DNA from: Rhodococcus jostii NBRC 16295
GTDB lineage: Bacteria; Actinomycetota; Actinomycetes; Mycobacteriales; Mycobacteriaceae
Assembly (NCBI RefSeq): GCF_001894825.1
Contig: NZ_BCWY01000023.1
Location: 1-64,000 of the forward strand
Reading direction: 5' to 3'
Length of the DNA: 64,000 nucleotides
Shown: in pieces, positions 51,690-60,701 of the stretch
How positions within the stretch are numbered: position 1 is the first letter of the stretch
Layout: every line of letters begins with the position of its first letter
Position numbers and translations under genes: made by a program
The notes under the pieces: model-generated
Database searches by the model: none
What the model was told of the DNA's origin: nothing
What the model saw: only the letters and a program-made list of their open reading frames with translations

Positions 51690-53135
51690 TCAGGCGGTTC
51701 GGCCGGCGATCTCGTCGGCCCCGACCCAGTTGCCGTGCAGCCCGGATTTGAGTCGCATGGGCAGTTTCAGCGTGGCGACGGGAGGACGATCGATGTGTTG
51801 TGCGTCGAGGATGACCAATTCGCTGTGCATGTGGTCGCGCCGCGCCACCACGACGAATACGTAGCCGGCGCCGGGGCCGGCGGTGTCGTTGCCGGGAACG
51901 AAGATCGGCTCGCCGACGGTGGAGTTCTCGCCCGGGTCGTAGTACTTGGTTCTTCCGCTGGACAAGTCGACGGCGCCGACCCACCGGAAGCCGCCGCCCG
52001 TCTTGTGCTGTTCGGGATGGTCGTTGATCGCCATGACTCCCCAGTTGTAGTCCAGGGTTTCTTGCCGATCGTCCATGCGAGGGAATTCGCCTGCGGCGTC
52101 CATCAGTCGGCGTTCGGTGAAGGTCTCCGACTCCCCCGACAGGTCGATCGTCCATCGCGTCAGGCGGGTCTTGCTCCGGTCCGGGTTGTAGGGAGCGCCG
52201 GACAGGTCGGGGAACCACGGGAAGTAGTTCGTTTCGGCGACCGGTGAGTCGAGGTGTAGGTAGCGGCCGTCGTCGTAGGCGCCCATGATGTGGCTTGCGA
52301 ATCGATTCGAGCCACGGAACCAGCGCAGGTCCTTGTCTGTCCCCTTGCGTGGAAGAACGCCTAGGTGCACGTCTTCGTTTGGATCCCAAAAGAATTGGGG
52401 GTTGCCCTTCTCGAGCCATTCGATGCTGCTGCGGAGTGGAACGATGGGGAAGACGACGTAGTTCTGAGTTACCGCGAAGTCGTGGATCATGCACGAGTAG
52501 GGCGCCCGGATCCAGGTCTCATGGATGATCTGACCGTTCGGATCAGCCTCGTAGTATGCGATGTCGGGTGTCGCCTCTCCCTTGGCGGCGTAGCCGAAGA
52601 ACACCATTTCGCCGGTGCGGGGGTCGATCTTCGGGTGCGCCGTGGAGGTTTCCGAGGTGAGCGCGCCTTGAAAGTCGTATTCACCGAGGGTCTCGAGGGT
52701 CACCGGGTCGAGCAGGATGGGCGGACTGTCCTCCTTGGAGGCATACAGGCGGCCGCCATGAAAGAAGATGTTGGTGTTCGCGAGGCCGCGTCGAACTCCG
52801 GCCACAGACGGGTCGTCGGTGAGCGCGTTGTGGTAGGCGCCGAACAGCGACTTGCCAGCCTTCTCCTCAGCAACGAAGCGGGGGGTACGTACATATCTGC
52901 TCTTGAAGTCGACCCGTCCCTTGTGGAAGGTGAAGGACATTGCCATGCCGTCGGAGTTGAACAATGCGAGATCGTTGTCGACGAACGAGGGGTAGTGGCG
53001 GTCGACCACGACGCGGTAGTAGGTGCCGTCGAGGTGCGCCGGCACTTCGCCCTGGACGCATTCGAGGTCGGTGATGTCGGCCTCCAGGCGCATCGGCGCA
53101 TCGAACGGATCTTCGGGGATGGGGAAGCGGTCCAC
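51690..53135 (-). CDS. Carotenoid cleavage oxygenase family, lignostilbene dioxygenase-type
   Basis: This 481-residue non-heme iron enzyme has a seven-bladed propeller fold. Four iron histidines fall at 167 (TSTAHPKI), 218 (MIHDFAV), 282 (FASHIMG) and 467 (GLHGNW). With the start at GTG 53135, supported by AAGGAG 9 nt upstream, Phe59, Tyr101 and Lys134 match the residues I recall as the substrate pocket of lignostilbene dioxygenase LsdA. It would cleave the central double bond of 4-hydroxystilbenes to two aldehydes such as vanillin. An IclR gene follows upstream on the same strand; the aldehyde dehydrogenase/decarboxylase operon lies beyond it. Confidence 0.82.
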   Translation of the reverse strand: MDRFPIPEDPFDAPMRLEADITDLECVQGEVPAHLDGTYYRVVVDRHYPSFVDNDLALFNSDGMAMSFTFHKGRVDFKSRYVRTPRFVAEEKAGKSLFGAYHNALTDDPSVAGVRRGLANTNIFFHGGRLYASKEDSPPILLDPVTLETLGEYDFQGALTSETSTAHPKIDPRTGEMVFFGYAAKGEATPDIAYYEADPNGQIIHETWIRAPYSCMIHDFAVTQNYVVFPIVPLRSSIEWLEKGNPQFFWDPNEDVHLGVLPRKGTDKDLRWFRGSNRFASHIMGAYDDGRYLHLDSPVAETNYFPWFPDLSGAPYNPDRSKTRLTRWTIDLSGESETFTERRLMDAAGEFPRMDDRQETLDYNWGVMAINDHPEQHKTGGGFRWVGAVDLSSGRTKYYDPGENSTVGEPIFVPGNDTAGPGAGYVFVVVARRDHMHSELVILDAQHIDRPPVATLKLPMRLKSGLHGNWVGADEIAGRTA

Positions 53136-53208
53136 GAACAACAACTCCTTCGAAAGGCGGGCAACGAACGCGCGCTCGGGATGGTGGATTCGCGAAGCGC
53201 GCTCGTTT

Positions 53209-53232
53209 GGTGATGTGTGCCACAACATCACC
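53209..53232. promoter_or_regulatory. Perfect 8-bp-arm dyad GGTGATGT-N8-ACATCACC upstream of the dioxygenase
   Basis: The dyad is 74 bp upstream of the dioxygenase start and 90 bp downstream of the IclR stop. Perfect arms and promoter position make it a candidate IclR-binding site. The half-site CATCAC recurs at 54229-54234 near the divergent operon. Confidence 0.6.
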
Positions 53233-53321
53233 TGGCCGCAGGTCGATCCAAGAATCTGCCCACCAGATTCCGCTATGCGGGAAGGGCTGCCCCCGAAGAG
53301 TGCATGGCAACCCGACGACTT

Positions 53322-54164
53322 CTAGTTACGCATGCGGGCGGTGACAGCGGTGGCAGCCTCCATCACACGGGGAGCGATGGCCTCGATTTCGGCTCGGGTC
53401 CGGAGCCAGGAAGCGTACCCAGTCAGCACGACCGCTCCCACGGCGGCACCGGTGGAGAGAACCACGGGGGCGGCGATACTGGTGAGCCTTGGATCGAATT
53501 CGCCAACGCTGACCGACCACCCTCGCTGACGGGTCACGGTGAGGTCGTCCATCAGCGTCGACCAGTCGGTAATCGATCGCTCGGTGTACTGCGCTAGGAG
53601 CCCGCCGGGGAACCGTCTGCGGAGTTGTTCCGGTGTTTCCCGCGAGAGCAGCGCTTTGCCACCTGCAGTGCAGTGGGCGGGAAGCAACTTGCCCAGCGAG
53701 GGCGCCACGGTTTTGGTGCGGCTGCCCGGGTAGGTCTGTACCACTCGCACGTACTTGCCTTCGAGTACGTAGAAAGAAACCATTTCGTCGACGTGGTTCT
53801 GCAACTGTGACAGCACGGGTCCGGCGGCTTCTCGGAGATTGCGGGGGCCGGTCACGGTCAGCGCGATCTCGTGCATCGCCGGGCCGATCACGTATGGGGC
53901 GCCGGGGCTTTCCTGGCGAGCGAAGCCTGCCCGGCGGCAGTTGGTCAAGACCCGATGCGCAGTGGATGACGCCACATCCAGTTCGCGTGCCAGCTCGCTA
54001 ACGGTGAGCGTGCCGCGCTGCGCGATGAGGGTGACTGCCCGTAGGGCCAACTCCGCCGACGTCGCGGCATCTTTGCGTCGGCGCCCCGTAGGTTGCGAGA
54101 CCGGATCGGCAGGGTCGTCCGATGCGGTGGGGGTGAACTGGGCCATTGCACTCGAGTGTCCCAT
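53322..54164 (-). CDS. IclR-family transcriptional regulator
   Basis: This protein of up to 280 residues has an N-terminal helix-turn-helix (TLTVSELARELDVASSTAHR) and a C-terminal effector domain (CTAGGKALLSRETPE, VSVGEFDPRLTSIAAPV) typical of IclR regulators of aromatic catabolism. ATG 54146 (274 residues) is an equally possible start; neither has a clear Shine-Dalgarno. It lies between the dioxygenase and the divergent NTF2/ALDH/LigW operon and probably controls both. The inducer may be a stilbene, vanillate or carboxyvanillate. Confidence 0.9.
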   Translation of the reverse strand: MGHSSAMAQFTPTASDDPADPVSQPTGRRRKDAATSAELALRAVTLIAQRGTLTVSELARELDVASSTAHRVLTNCRRAGFARQESPGAPYVIGPAMHEIALTVTGPRNLREAAGPVLSQLQNHVDEMVSFYVLEGKYVRVVQTYPGSRTKTVAPSLGKLLPAHCTAGGKALLSRETPEQLRRRFPGGLLAQYTERSITDWSTLMDDLTVTRQRGWSVSVGEFDPRLTSIAAPVVLSTGAAVGAVVLTGYASWLRTRAEIEAIAPRVMEAATAVTARMRN

Positions 54165-54220
54165 ATAGAGGAATTCGACGGTTGCAGCCTTGGTGAACGA
54201 CCAACCTGCGGTGTTAGTTC

Positions 54221-54246
54221 GTGATCACCATCACATCTGCATGGTG
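54221..54246. promoter_or_regulatory. Overlapping dyads GTGATCACCATCAC and CACCAT-N9-ATGGTG
   Basis: GTGATCACCATCAC (54221-54234) and CACCAT/ATGGTG (54226-54246) lie 69-94 bp upstream of the operon start at 54315, in the IclR-divergent promoter region. Possible activator or repressor site related to the CATCAC half-site near the dioxygenase. Confidence 0.5.
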
Positions 54247-54314
54247 TCAGTGCGCCGACCCACCCCGAATGGCTGCGGGTCGGACTTCGAGCCCCCGAGA
54301 GACCAAGGACAATC

Positions 54315-55022
54315 ATGACCGAAACGACCACCACTCTCGCCCATCCGATCGAGGACACCGTGGCCCGCCTGACCCGGAGGGTGGATGTGCTCGAGGGCGA
54401 GCTCGCGGTGCGACGATTGCAGCACACCTACGGCTACTACCTGGACAAATGCCTCTACCGTGAGGTGACGGAGCTGTTCAGCGATGAGGGCGAGGCTGTG
54501 TTCTGCGGCGGCGTCTACCGCGGCCGGGCCGGGATCGAACGCCTCTATCTGGATCGGTTCCGGGCACGGTTCACCCAGGGCCACAACGGTCCGGTCCATG
54601 GGTTCCTGCTCGATCACCCGCAGTTACAGGACGTCATCACTGTCGACCCCGACGGCACGACCGCGCACGGCCGCTTCCGCTGCATCATGCAGGCCGGCGT
54701 GCACGAATCGGCCCGAGGACAGTTCGCCGGAAAGTCCTCCTACGGGCAGTGGTGGGAGGGCGCGCTATACGAGAACGAATACGTCCGCGAGAACGGGGTG
54801 TGGAAGATCAAGCGCCTCGACTACCGCCCCTTCTGGCACGCCGAGTACAGCAAGGGCTGGTCCGAGACGCCGCCGATGAACCAGGTGATCCCCACCATCA
54901 CCTACCCCGAGGATCCGGTCGGACCCGACGAGATCACCCCCGGGTACGAGCTGTTCCCGAACACCGATGTGGTCGGGTTCCATTACGCCCATCCCGTCAC
55001 CGGCGAGGTGTGGCAGTCGTGA
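54315..55022 (+). CDS. SnoaL/NTF2-fold enzyme, possible lignin-dimer gamma-formaldehyde lyase
   Basis: This 235-residue protein is longer than simple SnoaL proteins. A coiled N-terminus (ARLTRRVDVLEGELAVRRLQ) leads to the cone fold with YGYYLDKCLYREVTELF, HNGPVHGFLLDHPQLQD, QWWEGALYENEYV and a C-terminal extension rich in Pro/Tyr. The context (lignostilbene dioxygenase, LigW, aldehyde dehydrogenases) suggests an analogue of the NTF2-like LdpA/LsdE enzymes that strip formaldehyde from diarylpropanes to give lignostilbene. That match is inference, not shown. AAGGA precedes ATG 54315. The stop overlaps the ALDH start (GTGA). Confidence 0.65.
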   Translation: MTETTTTLAHPIEDTVARLTRRVDVLEGELAVRRLQHTYGYYLDKCLYREVTELFSDEGEAVFCGGVYRGRAGIERLYLDRFRARFTQGHNGPVHGFLLDHPQLQDVITVDPDGTTAHGRFRCIMQAGVHESARGQFAGKSSYGQWWEGALYENEYVRENGVWKIKRLDYRPFWHAEYSKGWSETPPMNQVIPTITYPEDPVGPDEITPGYELFPNTDVVGFHYAHPVTGEVWQS

Positions 55023-56611
55023 GCACTTCCCCACTGACCACATCCGAGACCACGGCCCACGCGGCGATTCCCGATTACTGGCGGACAGCCAATCCCTCCC
55101 GCGGCGGCTCCTCCACGATTATCTATGGCGAGGTGATCAATCCGGCCCGCACCGACGAGGTGGTCGGCAAATACGCCCGCTGCGGCCAAATAGACGTCGA
55201 TCGAGCAGTACGGGCTGCGCGAGAGGCCTTCCCCGCCTGGCGGGATATCGGAGCCACCGCGCGCGCTGAGTTGATGATCGCTGCGGCGGAGATCGCCGAA
55301 GATCTCGCGGGCCGCCTCGCAGTCATGCTGACCCTCGAGATCGGCAAGACGTTGGGCGAATCCCGCGGTGACGTGGCCGGGGCAGGAAAGCTGCTGAGGG
55401 AATTCGCCTCTCTGGCCGGCGCCGCGGAACAAGAGCGGGACCTCTCCGACGAAGCCCACTCCGGCGGCGCGGCCGAGGTGCTGGTCCGCCGGGTTCCGCT
55501 CGGCCCCGTCGCGGTGATCTCCCCGTGGAACACCCCGATCCATCTGGCGTTCACCGCCATCGCGCCCGCCCTCGTCGCCGGCAACACCGTCGTCGTCAAG
55601 CCTCCCGAGGTCGCCCCACTCGGCCTGACCGCTCTCTTGACCGCACTGGCCGCGGTTCTGCCCGACGGGGTCCTCGCGGTCGTCCCCGGAGAGGGCGCGA
55701 CCGCAGGCTCTGCCCTTGCCTCGCACCCCGATATTCGTGGTGTGTTTTTCACCGGCGGGATCGCCGGCGGGCGAGAGGTGATCCGGGCGAGTGCGGCCAC
55801 CATCAAGAAGGTATCGATGGAGCTGGGCGGCAATGACGCGGCGGTCGTCCTCGAATCGGCGACCGTCGACGAGTCAATGGTACGGGAGCTGGTCGCCGGC
55901 AGCCTCGGCTGTGCAGGGCAGATCTGCTTCAACGTCAAGCGGATCTACGTGCACCGCAGTCATTTCGATGAGTTCGTCGACATGTACACCGACCTGGCGG
56001 GACAGATCGTCGTCGGCGACGGCTTTGATCCGACCGTCGACTTCGGCCCACTCGCCACCGAGGACGGCCACCGTCGCGCGAACCGGCTGACCGATCAGGC
56101 CCGCGCCGACGGTGCGCACGTGCGCACCGTCGGCCGAATCGCCGACTCCGCGAGGTGGGACGAGGGCTTCTACGTGCTCCCCACGATCGTCACCGGTCTC
56201 TCGCCTGACGACGAGCTGGTGGTCACCGAGCAGTTCTGCCCCGTAATCCCGATTCTGCCGTTCGACACCGACGACGAAGCCATCGCCGCCGCCAATGGAA
56301 CCGACTTCGGTCTCGCGTCCTCGGTGTGGTCGCAGGACCTCGACCACGCGATGCGTGTGGCGCGGCGGATCGAATCGGGCAGCACCTTCGTCAACGTGCA
56401 CCGGCTCGGTGCGTCCGTCCCGTCGGCGCCATTCGGGGGAATCAAACAGTCCGGTCTCGGTCGCACCCACGGCGAATACTCACTGCTCGCCTGCACCGAA
56501 GAACACGCCATCATCCGATTCGCCGACCCCACACAGGATCTGCCGGGCATTGCACGGTGGAACCACCTCCGGCGCACACCAATGAACACGATCGAGGGAA
56601 CCCCGCAATGA
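55019..56611 (+). CDS. Aldehyde dehydrogenase
   Basis: This 530-residue NAD(P)-dependent enzyme has the oxyanion region SPWNTPIHLAF, nucleotide motif VFFTGGIAGGREV, the catalytic glutamate in MELGGNDA, and the catalytic cysteine in GCAGQICFN. GTG 55019 overlaps the upstream stop. The next gene (LigW-like) overlaps by 4 bp, so all three are coupled. In this setting it could oxidise a benzaldehyde (vanillin or 5-formyl derivative) to the acid. Confidence 0.9.
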   Translation: MSTSPLTTSETTAHAAIPDYWRTANPSRGGSSTIIYGEVINPARTDEVVGKYARCGQIDVDRAVRAAREAFPAWRDIGATARAELMIAAAEIAEDLAGRLAVMLTLEIGKTLGESRGDVAGAGKLLREFASLAGAAEQERDLSDEAHSGGAAEVLVRRVPLGPVAVISPWNTPIHLAFTAIAPALVAGNTVVVKPPEVAPLGLTALLTALAAVLPDGVLAVVPGEGATAGSALASHPDIRGVFFTGGIAGGREVIRASAATIKKVSMELGGNDAAVVLESATVDESMVRELVAGSLGCAGQICFNVKRIYVHRSHFDEFVDMYTDLAGQIVVGDGFDPTVDFGPLATEDGHRRANRLTDQARADGAHVRTVGRIADSARWDEGFYVLPTIVTGLSPDDELVVTEQFCPVIPILPFDTDDEAIAAANGTDFGLASSVWSQDLDHAMRVARRIESGSTFVNVHRLGASVPSAPFGGIKQSGLGRTHGEYSLLACTEEHAIIRFADPTQDLPGIARWNHLRRTPMNTIEGTPQ

Positions 56612-57705
56612 CGGACAACACCGACTCTTCTCGCGGATACCGCAGAATCGCCGCAGAGGAAGCCTACGCACCGCCGGAACTGTTCGACCTCTACCGGCGG
56701 ATGCTCGATGCGGGCACCTCCAACGACCGAGGCTTCGACTCGCTGATGGGCTTCTATCTCGGCAGTGACGCCCCGAAACCTGTTGCCGTGCGCCGCCGGT
56801 TGCAGGATCTCGGTGACGAGCGGCTCGCCGATATGGACGCCACCGGGATCGACCACCAGATCCTCGCTCTGACTTCCCCCGGTACCAATGTGCTCGACCT
56901 CGCAGCCGCCCGGGAGATCGCCACGATCACCAACGACCGCCTCGCGGACGCCTGCCGACGCCACCCGGACCGGTTCTCCGCGCTCGCCGCCCTTCCTCTG
57001 CAGGATCCCGACGCGGCGGTCCGAGAACTCGACCGCGCCGTCGGCGATCTCGGGCTCCGCGGGATCATCGCGAACTCCCACATCGGCGGCAGCTACCTCG
57101 ACGAGTCGAAGTACCGGCCGATCTTCGAGGCCGCCGAGGACCTCGGTGTCCCTGTCTATCTGCACCCGAACACGCCGAGCAACGACATGATCGACCCACT
57201 GCGTAAGGCCGGCCTGGACGGGGCGATCTTCGGATTCGGTGTCGAGACCGGCATGCATCTCCTCAAGCTGATCACGTCCGGCCTGTTCGACCGGTACCCG
57301 AACCTGAAACTCGTAGTCGGGCATCTCGGCGAAGCCCTGCCGTACTGGCTCCACCGCATCGACTACATGCACGCCGCCCAGGTCGCGGCCGGCCGCTACG
57401 ACACAATCCGACCGCTGCAACGCAAGCCCAGTGAGTATTTCCGGCACAACATCTGGCTCACCACCAGCGGAATGCCCTGGCAGCCCGCGATCATGTTCGC
57501 ACGTGAGGTCGTGGGAGCCGACCGCGTCATGTACGCCATGGACTACCCATACCAATTCGTCGCCGAAGAGGTGACCACCCAGGACGCACTCCCCATCTCC
57601 GATGCGGAGAAGAAAGCGTTCTTCGACACCACTGCCACCGACGTGTTCGGACTACGCGCACCCACCACCGCGGGCGCAACCCCCTCCTCTGCCCTCCGGA
57701 GCTGA
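56608..57705 (+). CDS. ligW: 5-carboxyvanillate decarboxylase (LigW-like amidohydrolase-2)
   Basis: This 365-residue metal-dependent decarboxylase closely follows LigW: EEAY at the N-terminus with Glu17/18, RIADMDATGID-like ADMDATGID, His186 in YLHPNTP, His239 in VGHLGEALPYW and Asp312 in MYAMDYPY, with Arg250 near the carboxylate. These ligands correspond to Glu19, His188, Asp314 and Arg252 that I recall for NaLigW (offset 2). It should convert 5-carboxyvanillate to vanillate plus CO2 with Mn2+. Overlaps the upstream ALDH stop; the aromatic-acid carrier follows. Confidence 0.85.
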   Translation: MTDNTDSSRGYRRIAAEEAYAPPELFDLYRRMLDAGTSNDRGFDSLMGFYLGSDAPKPVAVRRRLQDLGDERLADMDATGIDHQILALTSPGTNVLDLAAAREIATITNDRLADACRRHPDRFSALAALPLQDPDAAVRELDRAVGDLGLRGIIANSHIGGSYLDESKYRPIFEAAEDLGVPVYLHPNTPSNDMIDPLRKAGLDGAIFGFGVETGMHLLKLITSGLFDRYPNLKLVVGHLGEALPYWLHRIDYMHAAQVAAGRYDTIRPLQRKPSEYFRHNIWLTTSGMPWQPAIMFAREVVGADRVMYAMDYPYQFVAEEVTTQDALPISDAEKKAFFDTTATDVFGLRAPTTAGATPSSALRS

Positions 57706-57707
57706 CC

Positions 57708-59087
57708 ATGAGCATCATCGACGACATCAAGGGCTCAGCCATGAGCCGATTCCAGATTCTCACCATCGCAGTCTGTCTCGGCGTTCTGATCGTCGACGGA
57801 TTCGACGTGATCGCGATGTCCATGTCCGCCCACTACGTGGCCCAGGAATGGGGCATATCTCCCAGCACACTCGGCTACGGGCTGAGCGCCTCCACCGCCG
57901 GCATGGCACTGGGCTCACTGTTCCTGGCGCCGATCGGCGACCGAATCGGCCGACGAATCATCGCACTGAGCAGCCTCGCCGTCGTCGCGGCCGGGATGCT
58001 GTACTCGGGGCTGGCCGGCAACTTCGAGCACCTGATGGCCTCCCGGCTGATCACCGGCATCGGCATCGGTGGCGTCATGGCTACCGTAGGCGTCATTATC
58101 TCCGAGTACTCCTCGCAGCGCCGGATCGGGCTGACCATGGCACTCTTCGCCGCCTCGAACGGCGCCGGAGGCGTACTCGGCGGACTCGTGGCGGGCGACC
58201 TCATCCCCACCCATGGATGGCGAGCAGTCTTCCTGGTCGGTGCAGCCGCAACCGCCGCCATTTCGGTGGTCGCCCTCTTCGTCGTCCCGGAATCACTCGA
58301 CTATCTGATGACCCGACGCGATCCGAAATCGGTCCAGCGACTGCAGCATCTGGCTTCCAGGATGGGACGATCCGTGTCCGATCTCGACCGTATTGGTGTC
58401 CCGGTTGCCTCGCCTGCCGGCGAGACCTCCAAGAGCCGGTACGCCGAACTCTTCACCCGCGGAACAATCGCGAACACCGCGCTGCTCACCATAGGTTACG
58501 GCGCCCTGATGGCGACGTTCTACTTCATCATCAACTGGACTCCCAAACTCATTGCCGAATCCACCGGGGACGGCCAAGCCGGAATTCACGTCGGCGTGCT
58601 TCTTCCCTTCGGCGGCATCGTCGGCAGCATTGCGTTCGGGCTGCTGACCGGGGTTGTCAAGGTCCGCCCACTCGCTGCGGCGGCACTCTCACTGGCCACC
58701 ATTGCCACAGTCCTGATGGCATACTCACTCACCACCGGCGCCGCGCCCATCGTCATCGCCCTCGCGTTGGGGGTTCTGCTCAACGCTGGCATCAGCGGCT
58801 ACTACGGGATCATCCCGCAAGCCTTTCCGACGCGCATCCGCACCACCGGATTCGGGTTCGTACTCGGAGTGGCCCGAATCCTCGGGATCATTTCCCCCAT
58901 CGCCGCTGGATACCTGCTCGGACGCTTCTCCCCCACAGCCGTATTCGCCGGGATGGGTGTGATCATGGGCATCTCGGCTGTCGTCTTCATCATCCACGGC
59001 CGGGGAACCCCACAAGACCGCGCCCACCCCACGCCACTGCCGCAACACCGAGCGCACGTAGCCACAGACGAACTGGCCGGGTCCTGA
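57708..59087 (+). CDS. MFS transporter, aromatic acid:H+ symporter (AAHS)-like
   Basis: This 459-residue, 12-span membrane protein has the AAHS features DGFDVIAMSMSAHYVAQEW in span 1, APIGDRIGRRIIA in loop 2-3, and GYYGIIPQAFPTRIRTTG. These carriers take up benzoate- or vanillate-type acids. It starts 2 bp after the ligW-like stop (GGAG upstream), so it is in the same operon. It probably imports vanillate, 5-carboxyvanillate or a related aromatic acid. Confidence 0.88.
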   Translation: MSIIDDIKGSAMSRFQILTIAVCLGVLIVDGFDVIAMSMSAHYVAQEWGISPSTLGYGLSASTAGMALGSLFLAPIGDRIGRRIIALSSLAVVAAGMLYSGLAGNFEHLMASRLITGIGIGGVMATVGVIISEYSSQRRIGLTMALFAASNGAGGVLGGLVAGDLIPTHGWRAVFLVGAAATAAISVVALFVVPESLDYLMTRRDPKSVQRLQHLASRMGRSVSDLDRIGVPVASPAGETSKSRYAELFTRGTIANTALLTIGYGALMATFYFIINWTPKLIAESTGDGQAGIHVGVLLPFGGIVGSIAFGLLTGVVKVRPLAAAALSLATIATVLMAYSLTTGAAPIVIALALGVLLNAGISGYYGIIPQAFPTRIRTTGFGFVLGVARILGIISPIAAGYLLGRFSPTAVFAGMGVIMGISAVVFIIHGRGTPQDRAHPTPLPQHRAHVATDELAGS

Positions 59088-59190
59088 TCCACCGCGACTA
59101 CCCGAAACAGCCAGCTGCAGGACATCTCTGACGTGATGCGGGTGGACTGCACCCTGACTGCGTTCGTGGAACAAGAAGGATGAGAACACC

Positions 59191-60654
59191 ATGACCGAAC
59201 TACTCTCCACCCCCGTATGGGAATCGGCCGTATACGACGGTTCTTGGGTTCCCGGACACGGAACCGATCTGCCGGTAATCGAACCGGCCACGGGTAAGCA
59301 GTTGAGTACCGTCGGCGGCGCCACTCCACAGGACGTTGACTTTGCTGTTGCCAAGGCCGTTTCCGCGCAGAAGGACTGGGCCGCCCGACCCTACACAGAG
59401 CGGGCAGCAATTTTGCGGAAGGCTGGGCAGCTGTTCGAGGAGAATGCCGAGGAGATTCAGCAATGGGTGATCCGGGAGAGCGGCGGGATCGGGGCCAAGG
59501 CCGGGTTGGAAACCCATGTCGCGTCCGAGGAGTGCTACAACGCGTCCGCACTTGCCGCACACCCGCACGGCGAGATGCTGCGATCCGAACAGCAGCGGAT
59601 GAGCTTCTCCCGCCGCATCCCAGTCGGAGTGGTAGGGGTCATCGCCCCGTTCAACTTCCCGATCATCCTCTCGATCCGGGCGGTGGCACCGGCGCTGGCA
59701 CTCGGTAACGCCGTCGTGCTCAAGCCCGATCCGCGCACCGCGGTATGCGGCGGTGTTGTCCTCGCCCGCATCTTCGAGGAAGCCGGTCTCCCACCAGGTC
59801 TGCTGAGTGTCCTACCTGGCGGCGCCGAGATCGGCGAGGCACTCGTGGTCCATCCGCGGGTGCGAGTGATCGCCTTCACGGGGTCGACCGGCGCGGGGCG
59901 AGCGATCGGAGAACTCGCCGGAAGGCACCTTAAGCGAGCCCACCTCGAACTCGGTGGCAACAACGCCCTGGTGATCCTCGAGGGCGTCGACGTCGAGAAG
60001 GCCGCGTCGATCGGTGCGTTCGGCTCATTCATGCACCAGGGCCAGATCTGCATGACATCCGGCCGACACATCGTGCACGAATCCGTCGCCGCGGATTATG
60101 CTGAGGCACTGGCCGAGCACGCCGACAAGCTCCCGGTCGGTGATCCGTTCACCGAGCAGGTAGCGCTTGGACCCCTGATCGACGAGAAGCAGCGTGACCG
60201 GGTGCATTCCCTCGTCACCGCCAGCATCGACGCCGGCGCACGGTTGGCGGCTGGCGGCACGTACGAAGACCTGTTCTACCGCCCCACAGTCCTCACGGAT
60301 GTCCCCACCTCCGCCCCGGCATTCGCCGACGAGGTGTTCGGGCCGGTCGCCCCCATCACGACCTTCTCCACGCTGGATCAGGCCATCGCGATCGCCAACG
60401 ACTGCGACTACGGACTCTCACTGGGAATCCTGTCGAACGATGCAATGCGGGCGCTCGAACTCGCCGAACGCATTCCCACCGGGCTGGTTCACATCAACGA
60501 TCAGACCGTCGCCGACGAGGCCGTGATTCCGTTCGGCGGAACCGGGTTCTCAGGCAACGGCGGACGGGTCGGGGGCCTCGGCGCGAACCTGGAGGCCTTC
60601 ACGGAAACCCAGTGGGTCACAGCGCAGTCGGCCCTCGCCACCTACCCCTTCTGA
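59191..60654 (+). CDS. Aldehyde dehydrogenase, benzaldehyde/vanillin dehydrogenase-like
   Basis: This 487-residue ALDH has FNFPIILSIRAVAPALALGN, TGSTGAGRAIGELA, catalytic Glu in LELGGNNAL and Cys in HQGQICMTSGR. It resembles bacterial vanillin/benzaldehyde dehydrogenases, which match the aldehydes expected from lignostilbene cleavage. AAGGATGAG-type ribosome-binding site precedes ATG 59191. It follows the MFS gene by 103 bp and ends before a terminator hairpin. Confidence 0.87.
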   Translation: MTELLSTPVWESAVYDGSWVPGHGTDLPVIEPATGKQLSTVGGATPQDVDFAVAKAVSAQKDWAARPYTERAAILRKAGQLFEENAEEIQQWVIRESGGIGAKAGLETHVASEECYNASALAAHPHGEMLRSEQQRMSFSRRIPVGVVGVIAPFNFPIILSIRAVAPALALGNAVVLKPDPRTAVCGGVVLARIFEEAGLPPGLLSVLPGGAEIGEALVVHPRVRVIAFTGSTGAGRAIGELAGRHLKRAHLELGGNNALVILEGVDVEKAASIGAFGSFMHQGQICMTSGRHIVHESVAADYAEALAEHADKLPVGDPFTEQVALGPLIDEKQRDRVHSLVTASIDAGARLAAGGTYEDLFYRPTVLTDVPTSAPAFADEVFGPVAPITTFSTLDQAIAIANDCDYGLSLGILSNDAMRALELAERIPTGLVHINDQTVADEAVIPFGGTGFSGNGGRVGGLGANLEAFTETQWVTAQSALATYPF

Positions 60655-60670
60655 CGGACCGACGGTGGAT

Positions 60671-60701
60671 GGGTAGATCTCGCAGGATGCGAGGTCTACC
60701 C
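60671..60701. terminator. Hairpin after the aldehyde dehydrogenase
   Basis: GGGTAGATCTCGCA and TGCGAGGTCTACCC pair at 13 of 14 positions around a GGA loop, 17 bp after the stop. No U-tract follows. Confidence 0.7.
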
